Shown here: positions 1-7,754 of the stretch, piece after piece
Layout of the letters: each line of letters starts with the position of its first letter
Position numbering within the stretch: position 1 is the stretch's first letter
Assembly (NCBI RefSeq): GCF_004570975.1
Contig: NZ_SPPC01000004.1
Span: 1 to 64,000 of the forward strand
DNA length: 64,000 nucleotides
Direction of reading: 5' to 3'
From: Barnesiella sp. WM24
GTDB taxonomy: Bacteria; Bacteroidota; Bacteroidia; Bacteroidales; Muribaculaceae
Notes under the pieces: model-generated
Seen by the model: the letters and a program-made list of their open reading frames with translations, nothing else
Told to the model about the DNA's origin: nothing
Databases searched by the model: none
Made by a program: the position numbers and the translations under genes

Positions 1-1
1 C

Positions 2-142
2 ACGCCTTATTCCATGCCTGCGGAGGGTGTTCAGCCCCTCGGTGCTTATATAAAGTTACGAAAATTTCTCGGCAATTACAAACAGCGAGAAAAAATTGAA
101 GCGAAAATCCGATGCTTTATGCCGGATTTGGAGAAGCAATGA
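2..142 (+). CDS. C-terminal end of an unidentified protein (cut by window edge)
   Basis: A frame is open from base 2 to a TGA at 140-142 and encodes 46 residues rich in Lys, Arg and Glu, with a coil-like stretch KQREKIEAKIRCFMPDLEKQ at its end. The composition and codon choice look like real coding sequence. The 5' part lies outside the window and I do not recognise the family. It could belong to the same mobile remnant as the genes downstream. A spurious open frame cannot be excluded at this length. Confidence 0.35.
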   Translation, partial: TPYSMPAEGVQPLGAYIKLRKFLGNYKQREKIEAKIRCFMPDLEKQ

Positions 143-1090
143 CTGGCTATGGAGAAGAAATTTCACCATAAAATGTTAAATTTTCGTCCAAAATTTTGGA
201 CATAGCCGGACATACAAGGACATAATCGAACAAACATCTAATCCATAGTAAATTGGCTGATTTTTCGATTTGACAATTTGTAAAATTATTTGTTTATTTG
301 GGTAGAGATTGGTTCTTAAGTTCGCCTTCAAGGAAGTCAAACCATTTGCTACATTACACACTGTCCATGTGAACTGCAAGCCTACAAACCAATCTACCGA
401 GAATATTCCCGACCATCAGGTTTCATAATTAGATAACAGTCTGCTCAGTGTCCTTCCGAACAATCTAAAATGTTGATTTAGTAGAGAGATTCGTTCCTGA
501 ATGACAATATCACGACCCAGCTATATAAATATGAAACCTTTTGGGAAAGAATATGACAAGTAAGCTACCTACCTGTGGCTCTATGGCTCTATGACCCTAT
601 GGCTGAAGCCGAAGGCCGCCATTATTTCCATCCCAATTAGGAATTGGCATGACTGACAAATACATCCGTTCCAGACTCGTGTGGTCGATGCCGAAAGCGA
701 GTATCGGCAGAAATATATATCGAACCTCGCGTATATGCGCTCTAAACTGCGTTTTCTGATGGTCAAAAGATAATATTAATTTTAGCGACTGGAAATATAA
801 GTATAGATAGTTGTGGACATGTATCTATCATAGGCTATACTATAATTGAAAGCATCTTACATTTTCTTTGTGTAGCTGATTTATGGAATGCCAATGATTA
901 GATCTTTTAGTGGGACATTATGGCTGAATTTAACGCAACCACAGTAAGTTGCTTGTATCGTAAGCATCAATTTAGCAATAGTGCGATGTAAAATAATATT
1001 AGGGTAATGTACGTTCTCTATATATTACTTCATATTTGAGTGTTATAATAAGGCAAGACGGATAGACATTAGAAATCTCAATCATAAAAT
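143..1090. other. Long gene-poor stretch with possible coding debris
   Basis: About 950 bases hold no gene I can support. An open plus-strand frame at 657-773 (38 codons, ending MRSKLRFLMVKR) has protein-like composition but is preceded by a stop and lacks a start codon, so it may be the tail of a decayed gene. A short GGCTCTATG repetition lies near 575-600. No clear TAnnTTTG promoter box was found close to the gene at 1091. Confidence 0.4.
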
Positions 1091-1897
1091 ATGAATTTTG
1101 AACTAATAATGATTGGTACCGGAAGCGCGTTCCCCAAACATTCATACAATAGCTGCTATGTCATTAAGAGTCATGGTGGACTTATGCTTGTGGATGCCGG
1201 AGGTGGTAATGGTATATTCAATACCATTAATGAATCGGGTATCAAATTATCTGAGATACATCATATTTTCATTACTCATACACATACAGACCATATTCTT
1301 GGAGCTGTATGGCTTATCAGGGGTATTATCAATATGAGTAAAGATGGAGAAAGCTGTGGGAGCTTACATATATATGGGAATAGTTCCGTCTGCAATGCGT
1401 TGCGGCTTATATGTCAGTTGACTTTTCTTGCTTTAGATTATGAACTTTTTACAAAAAACGTCGAATTAGTGGAAATTTCTGATGAATCTTCATTGGCTAT
1501 AAACGACACTCTTATAGAATGTTTCGATGTCTGTTCCAAAAATGTCGTTCAGACCGGATTTAGGATGACTTTTGGCTGCGGAGAAAAACTGGTTTGTTTG
1601 GGTGATGAATCTTTGACCGAGGATAATCTCAGAAAAATTCAAGGTTGTGACACCCTAATCTGCGGCGCTTTCTGCCGGTATGAAGATAAGGATACATACA
1701 AGCCATACGAGAAACATCATCATACGGTGCGTGATGTGGCTATTTTAGCAGAAAAGGCAAAGGTGAAAAATTTGGTTCTGGTACATTCCGAGGATGATAA
1801 TTTGGAAAAACGACAAGGGCTTTACAAGACTGAGGCTTCAAAATATTATAGTGGTAATGTTTTCATCCCTGTTGATGGCGAAAGGTTAGTTTTCTGA
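1091..1897 (+). CDS. MBL-fold metallo-hydrolase, RNase Z-like
   Basis: This 268-residue protein has the metallo-beta-lactamase fold signature. The metal-binding motif THTHTDH sits near residues 62-68 (His63, His65, Asp67, His68). An upstream aspartate lies in LVDAGGG near residue 35, and later metal ligands are likely in CLGDES and LVHSED. The N-terminal MIGTGSAFP pattern resembles the ribonuclease Z/arylsulfatase-like branch of the family rather than true beta-lactamases. No signal peptide is seen, so it is probably cytoplasmic. The substrate is unknown. It converges on the Crp/Fnr gene, with only two bases between their stop codons. The setting is an accessory island. Confidence 0.8.
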   Translation: MNFELIMIGTGSAFPKHSYNSCYVIKSHGGLMLVDAGGGNGIFNTINESGIKLSEIHHIFITHTHTDHILGAVWLIRGIINMSKDGESCGSLHIYGNSSVCNALRLICQLTFLALDYELFTKNVELVEISDESSLAINDTLIECFDVCSKNVVQTGFRMTFGCGEKLVCLGDESLTEDNLRKIQGCDTLICGAFCRYEDKDTYKPYEKHHHTVRDVAILAEKAKVKNLVLVHSEDDNLEKRQGLYKTEASKYYSGNVFIPVDGERLVF

Positions 1898-1899
1898 AA

Positions 1900-2478
1900 T
1901 TATTGTTTATTTCCTTTGGCAAGATTGGCTCTTATTCGGCTCAGGCTTACTTGTGTTATACCCAAATATGAGGCAATACACCCCAAAGGCAGTCGCTGTA
2001 ATAGTTCCGACTGGGTATCCACAAAGTCTTGATAACGCTCTGTCGCAGTTGCAAGTAACAGGGTTATAACTCGAATTTCAGCATCAAGAAGTTCAGTCTC
2101 GGCAAATCTGCGTCCCCAATTGGCAATGTTTATATCCTCCAGGTAAAGTTTTGACAACACATCCCTTTTGATGACATAAAGGGTGGAGTCCTCCATCAGT
2201 TCCATAGTCTCATAGCCTGGTTCATTCCTCACATACCCCATCATTGATACAATAGTTGCACCCTCCTTGCCAACCCAAAATGTCACTTCCTTGCCGTCAA
2301 CAAGTGTGAATGCCCGCACTATGCCTTTGGCTATAAAGTAAACATCCCGCTCGATCTTACCTATTTCAAGGACATGATGGCCTTTGGGATAATGAACAAG
2401 TTCCATTGACCGACAAAGAAGAGCCAATGATTCATCGGGGAGTATATGTCTGCGGTCAATAATTTCTTTTATATCCAT
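1900..2478 (-). CDS. Crp/Fnr-family transcriptional regulator
   Basis: The product is about 192 residues from the ATG at 2478. It has an N-terminal cyclic-nucleotide-binding-like barrel (HHVLEIGKIERDVYFIAKG, then REEVTFW-like strands) and a C-terminal helix-turn-helix with the recognition helix around LGITQVSLSRIR. An upstream in-frame ATG at 2517 would add 13 residues, but a TAACTTTG promoter box at 2494-2487 lies inside that extension, so the internal start is preferred. The next gene, doxX-like, is divergent and has its own promoter, so this regulator may control the DoxX-SMR-MFS operon. That link is inferred from position only. The effector is not predictable. Confidence 0.85.
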   Translation of the reverse strand: MDIKEIIDRRHILPDESLALLCRSMELVHYPKGHHVLEIGKIERDVYFIAKGIVRAFTLVDGKEVTFWVGKEGATIVSMMGYVRNEPGYETMELMEDSTLYVIKRDVLSKLYLEDINIANWGRRFAETELLDAEIRVITLLLATATERYQDFVDTQSELLQRLPLGCIASYLGITQVSLSRIRANLAKGNKQ

Positions 2479-2486
2479 ACTGACTG

Positions 2487-2494
2487 CAAAGTTA
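2487..2494 (-). promoter_or_regulatory. -7 promoter box for the Crp/Fnr gene
   Basis: On the minus strand this reads TAACTTTG, a perfect match to the Bacteroidetes TAnnTTTG -7 box. It is only 8 bases from the ATG at 2478, so the message would have a very short or absent leader. Confidence 0.5.
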
Positions 2495-2556
2495 ACAATA
2501 ATCCTATAAGCAGACATTATTTATCAAATGTAAAATTTTAGATAATCCCAAGTTAG

Positions 2557-2564
2557 TAACTTTG
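2557..2564 (+). promoter_or_regulatory. -7 promoter box for the doxX-SMR-MFS operon
   Basis: TAACTTTG lies 18 bases upstream of the ATG at 2583 and matches TAnnTTTG exactly. It sits 62 bases from the oppositely oriented box at 2494-2487, so the two divergent promoters are close enough for one regulator to affect both. Confidence 0.6.
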
Positions 2565-2582
2565 CACTCAAAATATTGAGTT

Positions 2583-3038
2583 ATGATGACACGATTGATA
2601 AATATCTTACTTCCTGATTCAGCCGGGAACCGAAGATTTGACATTTCCTTGCTTTTGTCGAGGCTCTTATTCGGGTTGCTTTTTATTATGCACGGACTGA
2701 CCAAGATTAACGATTTCGGGCAAATGGCACTGGCATTTCCTGATCCATTGGATGTCGGCAGCGAAATCTCCTTAATACTTGCAATATTTGGTGAAGTGTT
2801 TTGTTCGGTCTTGTTGATATTTGGATTACTGACACGTCTGGCGCTCATCCCTATGATATTCACGATGTGCATTGCATTTTTTGTGATTCATGCCGGAGAC
2901 CCGTTTTCAGCAAAAGAGCTGTCTTTTATTTATTTGGCAACATTTATCATAATATGGGTATCCGGTGCCGGAAAATATTCGTTGGACTATATGATAAGGG
3001 TCAAACTGATAAAATCTTTAAACCAAAATAAAAAATGA
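2583..3038 (+). CDS. DoxX-family membrane protein
   Basis: This 151-residue integral membrane protein has four predicted hydrophobic segments. The LLFIMHGLTKI pattern near residue 35 is typical of the DoxX family. Members sit in the inner membrane, and some are linked to redox or thiol stress, but the reaction of this one cannot be read from sequence. It is first in an operon: its TGA overlaps the ATG of the SMR gene (ATGA at 3035-3038), indicating translational coupling. The promoter box lies at 2557-2564. Confidence 0.85.
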   Translation: MMTRLINILLPDSAGNRRFDISLLLSRLLFGLLFIMHGLTKINDFGQMALAFPDPLDVGSEISLILAIFGEVFCSVLLIFGLLTRLALIPMIFTMCIAFFVIHAGDPFSAKELSFIYLATFIIIWVSGAGKYSLDYMIRVKLIKSLNQNKK

Positions 3039-3361
3039 ATTGGATATTGCTGTTTCTTGCCGGATTGTTTGAGGTTAGCCTCGCATTCTGTCTTGGAAAA
3101 ACCAAGGCAACAACCGGAACAGAGTTTTATTTATGGGGTACTGGTTTTCTTTTGTCCACAGTGCTTAGCATGTACCTACTTGCGAAGGCCATTCAAACCT
3201 TGCCGATAGGTACGGCATACGCGGTATGGACAGGAATCGGTGCAGTCGGTACGGTAATTATAGGCATCTTGGTTTTCAAAGAGCCGGCCACCCCTTTGCG
3301 GTTGTTTTTTATCTTTACTCTTATTGCATCAATTATCGGACTAAAGCTCGTGACAAACTAA
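3035..3361 (+). CDS. SMR-family exporter, Gdx/SugE subtype
   Basis: At 108 residues with four membrane helices, this matches the small multidrug resistance family. The essential glutamate is Glu13 in AGLFEVSLA. The motif AYAVWTGIGAVG in helix 3 is characteristic of the Gdx (SugE) branch, which exports guanidinium, rather than the EmrE branch (AYAIWSG). It would act as an antiparallel dimer in the inner membrane driven by protons. It overlaps the doxX-like gene by four bases and is followed six bases later by an MFS gene, so the three are probably co-transcribed. No guanidine riboswitch was noticed upstream. Confidence 0.85.
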   Translation: MNWILLFLAGLFEVSLAFCLGKTKATTGTEFYLWGTGFLLSTVLSMYLLAKAIQTLPIGTAYAVWTGIGAVGTVIIGILVFKEPATPLRLFFIFTLIASIIGLKLVTN

Positions 3362-3367
3362 GAAAAG

Positions 3368-4543
3368 ATGCCTTGTGTTTTGAAAGAAAATGAAGGAATA
3401 CCAAAACTCCTTCTTATTATTATGGCATTGGCTACTGGCTTCTCGGTAGCCAATTGTTATTACAACCAATCGCTATTGGGCAGTATTGTTTCCGACTTCC
3501 ACGCTTCTGAGTATGATGGAAGCATAATCAGCGCGCTTACTCAATTCGGATACGTCGTAGGATTATGTATAGTCATTCCTCTTGGCAATACTCTATCAAA
3601 AAAGCGTATCATAACAATTGATTATTTTTGCTGTTCTATGGCTCTTCTATCAGTCGCTATAACGAAAGACTTGTTTATCATAAAATTATCATCTTTCATA
3701 ATAGGGATCAGTTCTGTAATGCCTCAATTTTTTATACCGATGGCGGCTCTTTATTCCGAGCCTAAAAACAAGGCTCTGAACATAGGTATAATTCAGTCTT
3801 GTTTATTGATTGGCATTTTAGGCTCCCGATTTCTAAGCGGAATCATATCAGAAGCCATTTCCTGGCGTTACGTTTATTTCTTTGCATCCGTTGTGATGCT
3901 TTTATGCCTGATAGCAATAGCGATAACTTTACCCGGCGATAAGACGTTGCCAACGTCCAACTACAGAGGGACTCTAAAATCAATGATCAGTCTATTGCGG
4001 CATAACAAAACGCTGCATACTTCAGCAGCAAGATCTGCAACCGCCTACGCATCTTTCTTCGCCCTGTGGAGTTGTATATCATATCGGATGAAAGCCTCCC
4101 CGTTTTTTGCCTCAGATGATGTAATCGGCAGTCTTGGGCTCTGCGGTATAGCAGGTGCTTCATGTGTGATAATACTAAGCAAGCACACCCAAACTTGGGG
4201 AAGTAGGAGATGTTCGATTGCCGGTGCGTTATCAATGTTATTCGCTTGGTTTACAGCACTTGCATTTGATGGATATTTCGTAAGCATAGTTATCACAGTC
4301 CTGATTATTGATGCCGGTATGCAATGCATACATCTCTCCAATCAGACAAAAGTAGTAACAAGCAGCAATGTCAATGCAAATTTCCTAAACACATTGTATA
4401 TGATACTATATTTCGTCGGGGGAACCATAGGAACACTTATAGCGGGCATATTGTGGACAAAATATCAATGGATTGGGACTATTATTATTGGAATATTATT
4501 TACACTGATTTCATTATTCATAAGCATATTAACTACCGATTGA
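3368..4543 (+). CDS. MFS transporter
   Basis: This 391-residue protein is strongly hydrophobic with about 12 membrane segments, the usual size for a major facilitator. An N-terminal ANCYYNQSLLG pattern and the loop GNTLSKKR between helices 2 and 3 (motif A region) fit the drug-efflux branch. It is the third gene of the DoxX-SMR operon and lies six bases after the SMR stop. The substrate is unknown. Together with the SMR and MATE genes, it makes this segment a cluster of exporters. Confidence 0.85.
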   Translation: MPCVLKENEGIPKLLLIIMALATGFSVANCYYNQSLLGSIVSDFHASEYDGSIISALTQFGYVVGLCIVIPLGNTLSKKRIITIDYFCCSMALLSVAITKDLFIIKLSSFIIGISSVMPQFFIPMAALYSEPKNKALNIGIIQSCLLIGILGSRFLSGIISEAISWRYVYFFASVVMLLCLIAIAITLPGDKTLPTSNYRGTLKSMISLLRHNKTLHTSAARSATAYASFFALWSCISYRMKASPFFASDDVIGSLGLCGIAGASCVIILSKHTQTWGSRRCSIAGALSMLFAWFTALAFDGYFVSIVITVLIIDAGMQCIHLSNQTKVVTSSNVNANFLNTLYMILYFVGGTIGTLIAGILWTKYQWIGTIIIGILFTLISLFISILTTD

Positions 4544-4571
4544 ATTATAATGACACTATAATCAACGTAAC

Positions 4572-4888
4572 ATGAACAGGATCCTCATTGTAGATGCCTC
4601 CGAATCAGACCGTCGGCTTATGGCGGGCTTGCTTGTCAAGTCCGGCTATGAGCCGATTGCCGTCGAGGCAATCGAGGCTGCAAAGGACGAGGTGGCGTTA
4701 TCGCCTTGGCGCTCTCAGCGAAGCGTAGAGAGAAACTGCCACCGGGCGCAGTTATCGTTGCGGCGATGACATTCGTCCGTGGCACAGCACAGGAGTTAAT
4801 CAACTGGCAGAAGACTGAGGGCTACGGATTTCCCGTAGCCGCCATAACACTCATTCAAAAAGGGATTATTTTGCAAACTCATATATAA
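4572..4888 (+). pseudogene. Receiver-domain fragment resembling RteB, disrupted
   Basis: The first frame (4572-4769) begins MNRILIVDASESDRRLM, the start of a response-regulator receiver domain. From memory it resembles RteB, the regulator of CTnDOT-type conjugative transposons. After GCAAAGGACGAGGTGGCG the frame is broken by 35 extra bases at 4698-4732. Skipping them restores AKDEVA-KLPPGAVIVAAM and continues through RGTAQELINWQKTEGYGFPV to about 4840. After FPVAAI the sequence departs from the family and stops at 4888. The phospho-acceptor half, the ATPase domain and the DNA-binding domain are absent, so this is a relic. The assignment to RteB is from recall and was not searched. Confidence 0.65.
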
Positions 4889-5137
4889 TAATTAACTTTG
4901 TGGAACAAATCGAAAATACAGCACAGTTCAACAATATGAAATGGCAGTTGTGCATATAGCTACGCTCAACGAATAGCACTCTCAACTAATGCTATTCAGC
5001 AATAGGTAGGCTTATCGAAGCCTGCCCTTTATTGCTTTGCCATATATTCCCATTTTACAATTTCATTTTACATTAAGCAGCGTTACACCGCATTATGTGG
5101 TGTGGCTTACTGTATCTTATCATATTGATTTGAACAA
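4869..5137 (+). promoter_or_regulatory. Structured leader of the MATE gene, possible attenuator
   Basis: A promoter is visible: TTTTGC at 4869-4874 and TAACTTTG at 4893-4900, spaced about 19 bases. The leader of about 230 bases contains a tiny open frame, ATG at 4936 to TAG at 4959 (MKWQLCI). A perfect 8-bp stem follows (GAATAGCA 4971-4978 with TGCTATTC 4990-4997). Next is a long hairpin with GGTAGGCTT 5005-5013 paired to AAGCCTGCC 5018-5026, extended by GCAATA 4999-5004 with TATTGC 5030-5035. A third stem pairs 5085-5091 with 5097-5103. CATTTTACA is repeated at 5051 and 5064. The layout suits ribosome-controlled attenuation of the pump. That is an inference. Confidence 0.5.
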
Positions 5138-6442
5138 GTGAATTATAGCTATAAACAAATATGGCTCATCGCATATCCTGTGATGATGAGCTTTCTTATT
5201 GAACAGCTGATAAATATAACCGATGCCTTGTTCTTGGGGCATGTCGGTGAAATCGAACTTGGCGCATCCGCACTTGCCGGAATATGGTTTTTGGCAATCT
5301 ATATGCTTGGCTTAGGATTCAGTGTAGGGCTGCAAGTTGTAATTGCACGACGCAACGGAGAACAAAAATACGAAGAAACTGGAAAAACGTTTTTTCAAGG
5401 CTTGTGTTTCTTACTGATACTTGCGTCATTACTTTGTCTGTTATCAAAGTTCTTTTCTCCACAACTATTAAAGTATCTGATTACCTCTGCCGAAGTTTAT
5501 AATGCAGTTGTCAAGTATCTGGATTGGCGTATAATAGGATTGCTCTTCTCTTTCCCGTTTCTTGCCATCCGCTCATTTTTAGTCGGCATTACAGAAACAA
5601 GACCTCTGAATTTAGCTGCTTTAACTGCCGTATTGATGAACATTCCTCTCAATTGGCTTTTGATTTTCAGATATGATATGGGTATATCAGGAGCCGCTAT
5701 CGGCTCTTCATTTGCAGAGTTGTGCTCATTGTTGATATTGGTAGCTTATATGTTTCTTTGCGTAAGAAAACACAAGTATGGTTTATCTTGGCGTATAGAC
5801 ATAAAAATACTAAGAGAGGTGTTTTCTGTCTCTGTCTGGAGTATGCTCCAGTTTTTTACAAGCGTAGCCATCTGGTTCTTGTTTTTTATCGCTATTGAGA
5901 GATTGGGAGAAATCGAATTGGCGGTATCTAATATTGTAAGAAGTGTTTCCGCTTTATTCTCTGTTATAGTAACTGCATTGGCGGCTGTCACAAGCTCTTT
6001 GGTAAGCAATTCAATTGGCGCAGGTGAGAGAAATACTGTTTTTCCGCTTTGTCATAAGGTAATCCGATTGGGGCTTTATATCGGTACCCCATTGATTATT
6101 ATTGCGTTGTCACTTCATCCATTAATTATCGGGGCATATACTGAAAATCCGGTTGTTAAGCAAATCGCATGGCAACCATATGTGGTTATGCTTCTGAATT
6201 ACTTCTTCGCACTGCCGGGTTATATTTATCTTAATGCGGTGACAGGTACCGGTGCGACAAAGACCGTATTCTTTTTTCAAGTAATCACTACTATCGCCTA
6301 TTTATTCTGTTTATGGGGATTGAGTAATCTCAATGTCCGATTGGCAACTTATTGGAGCGTAGAATATCTATATGTGATAATGCTCGGTATTCAATCTTTT
6401 ATTTATCTGAAATTATACAATTCAAAAAACAATAGGATATGA
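5138..6442 (+). CDS. MATE-family multidrug efflux pump
   Basis: The 434-residue product has about 12 membrane helices. The MATE N-terminal pattern PVMMSFLIEQLINITDALFL GH-like is followed by GASALAG, and the second half begins near SVWSMLQFF. MATE pumps exchange drugs or cations for sodium or protons in the inner membrane. The start is a GTG at 5138, rare in this genus group, and it lies after a structured leader (4901-5137), suggesting translational control. Its stop overlaps the start of the acetyltransferase gene (ATGATG at 6439-6444), so both would be made from one message. Confidence 0.85.
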   Translation: MNYSYKQIWLIAYPVMMSFLIEQLINITDALFLGHVGEIELGASALAGIWFLAIYMLGLGFSVGLQVVIARRNGEQKYEETGKTFFQGLCFLLILASLLCLLSKFFSPQLLKYLITSAEVYNAVVKYLDWRIIGLLFSFPFLAIRSFLVGITETRPLNLAALTAVLMNIPLNWLLIFRYDMGISGAAIGSSFAELCSLLILVAYMFLCVRKHKYGLSWRIDIKILREVFSVSVWSMLQFFTSVAIWFLFFIAIERLGEIELAVSNIVRSVSALFSVIVTALAAVTSSLVSNSIGAGERNTVFPLCHKVIRLGLYIGTPLIIIALSLHPLIIGAYTENPVVKQIAWQPYVVMLLNYFFALPGYIYLNAVTGTGATKTVFFFQVITTIAYLFCLWGLSNLNVRLATYWSVEYLYVIMLGIQSFIYLKLYNSKNNRI

Positions 6443-6966
6443 TGAATAAAATATATCCCCGTAAGGGTGACACACAAACCGTTTATCTGAACGCAGTGGT
6501 TAAAGACCCGTCGATTGAGGTAGGTGATTACACGATTTACAATGATTTTATCTCAGACCCTCGTCAGTTCGAGCAGAATAATGTGCTGTATCATTACCCT
6601 ATTAATCATGAGCGACTGATAATTGGCAAGTTTTGTTCCATTGACTGTGGTGTAAAGTTTCTGTTTAACTGTGCCAACCATACACTAAAATCTTTGTCAA
6701 CCTATACATTCCCTCTGTTTTATGAAGATTGGGAATTGGAAAAGTCAAATGTAGCCTCTGCTTGGGACAACAAAGGTGACATCGTGATAGGCAATGATGT
6801 ATGGATTGGTTTTGAGGCAGTTATTCTTGCTTGTGTAAAGGTCGGAGATGGTGCCATCATAGGAACAAGAGCAGTCGTAACTAATCTCGTAATCATAGAA
6901 AAACATTCTCGAATGCACGAAAGAGTATATCAAAAGCTATATCCTCTAAACTCCTTATCTCCATGA
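6439..6966 (+). pseudogene. Vat/CatB-type O-acetyltransferase, 3'-truncated
   Basis: This is a hexapeptide-repeat (left-handed beta-helix) acetyltransferase of the xenobiotic type (streptogramin A or chloramphenicol acetyltransferases). Visible signs are YHYPINHERLIIGKFCSI, then NCANHTLKS with the likely catalytic His, and late hexapeptides VIGNDVWIG and VGDGAIIGTRAVVT. Family members run about 205-215 residues and continue after RAVVTKDV with GGNPAK and an acidic tail. Here the sequence turns to NLVIIEKHSRMHERV and stops at 175 residues, so roughly the last 40 residues are replaced. Activity is doubtful because the CoA-side tail is missing. It is translationally coupled to the MATE gene. Confidence 0.7.
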
Positions 6967-6982
6967 TTTTGATAGCTTTCAA

Positions 6983-7448
6983 TCAGAGTTTCGCCTGATA
7001 TACCTTCGTACTCTCACCCCAGGGATGATGGCAATCGCCAATGTAAGAGAATCCAAACTTTTCGTAATAACCTACATGGTCGGTACACAGATTCAGCGTT
7101 TTAAACCCCATCTGCCGGGCATCATTTTTAGCCTTGTCAATAAAAAGATGTCCAAGATTACTGCCTCGGTAGGATTCTTCTATATACAATGCCGCCAGCC
7201 ACGGATATAAATCCATACGCGAATTGAAATCATTAGTAATCAATCCCGCACAACCTACTATTTCTTCGCCATCAAGCAAAAGATACCATTGAGGCAATGG
7301 ATTGTCGGCAACAATACATTTGCGCAAACAATCGTCATAAACCATCATTGACTCAGGAGTCGCCCATTTGTCCTGAAAATAGCGGATTGCCCGTTCAAGA
7401 TAGTTCAGGTTGCGTCCTGATTGAAATAATTCCTAATGAATGTCTCAT
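6983..7448 (-). pseudogene. GNAT N-acetyltransferase with a frameshift
   Basis: The main frame (6983 to about 7404) encodes a GNAT domain: [31 protein letters not shown] (acetyl-CoA loop) and [14 protein letters not shown]. An ATG at 7448 opens a second frame reading [16 protein letters not shown], which fits the expected N-terminus of this family, then hits a stop. Joining the frames near 7400 gives PEL followed by [14 protein letters not shown]. The total length of 466 bases is one base longer than a 155-codon gene. A one-base indel is the simplest reading; a sequencing error cannot be excluded. A -7 box (TAAATTTG, 7460-7453) precedes the 7448 start, supporting the full-length reconstruction. 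Confidence 0.7.
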
Positions 7449-7754
7449 ACCGCAAATTTAACGATTTTCCATGGGATTTCAGTGCGATTATGCAGCTGTA
7501 TATTTTCACCATGCCTCCCCTACTGCTGCCTGACGGCTGACACATTAGCCAATCGAAGCTGCCGCCACGAAGTGCAGGACAACCAAACAAAAGCCAACAA
7601 CTAACAAAAGGACAGCGCAATTTCCCTTTATTAATTTAGTCGCTCCAGTTGGTAATATCCTCTTCGAGGATTTTGAATAATTAGTCAATCATATCCAAAC
7701 AGACAGTCAACTTATCATATTAGTTTTACGATTCTCGGGTTTTCGGGATAAAAT
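7449..7754. other. Intergenic region between GNAT and DUF3943 genes
   Basis: No supported gene. It contains a minus-strand -7 box TAAATTTG at 7460-7453 serving the GNAT gene, and a small stem-loop ATCCTC-TTC-GAGGAT at 7657-7671 followed on the plus strand by TTTGAATAATT, a weak terminator at best. Otherwise I see nothing. Confidence 0.5.

Noticed and set aside
176-766. Minus-strand frames of 60-67 residues near the left edge
   Set aside because: Their composition is low in acidic residues and irregular, no start signals or family match were seen, and the plus-strand frame at 657-773 looks more protein-like.
3035-3361. EmrE-type multidrug exporter
   Set aside because: The helix-3 motif AYAVWTGIGA points to the Gdx guanidinium-exporter subtype instead.
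7405-7620. 71-residue minus-strand frame overlapping the GNAT start
   Set aside because: It covers the GNAT promoter and N-terminus in another frame and has a Cys/Trp/Gly-rich, non-protein-like composition.
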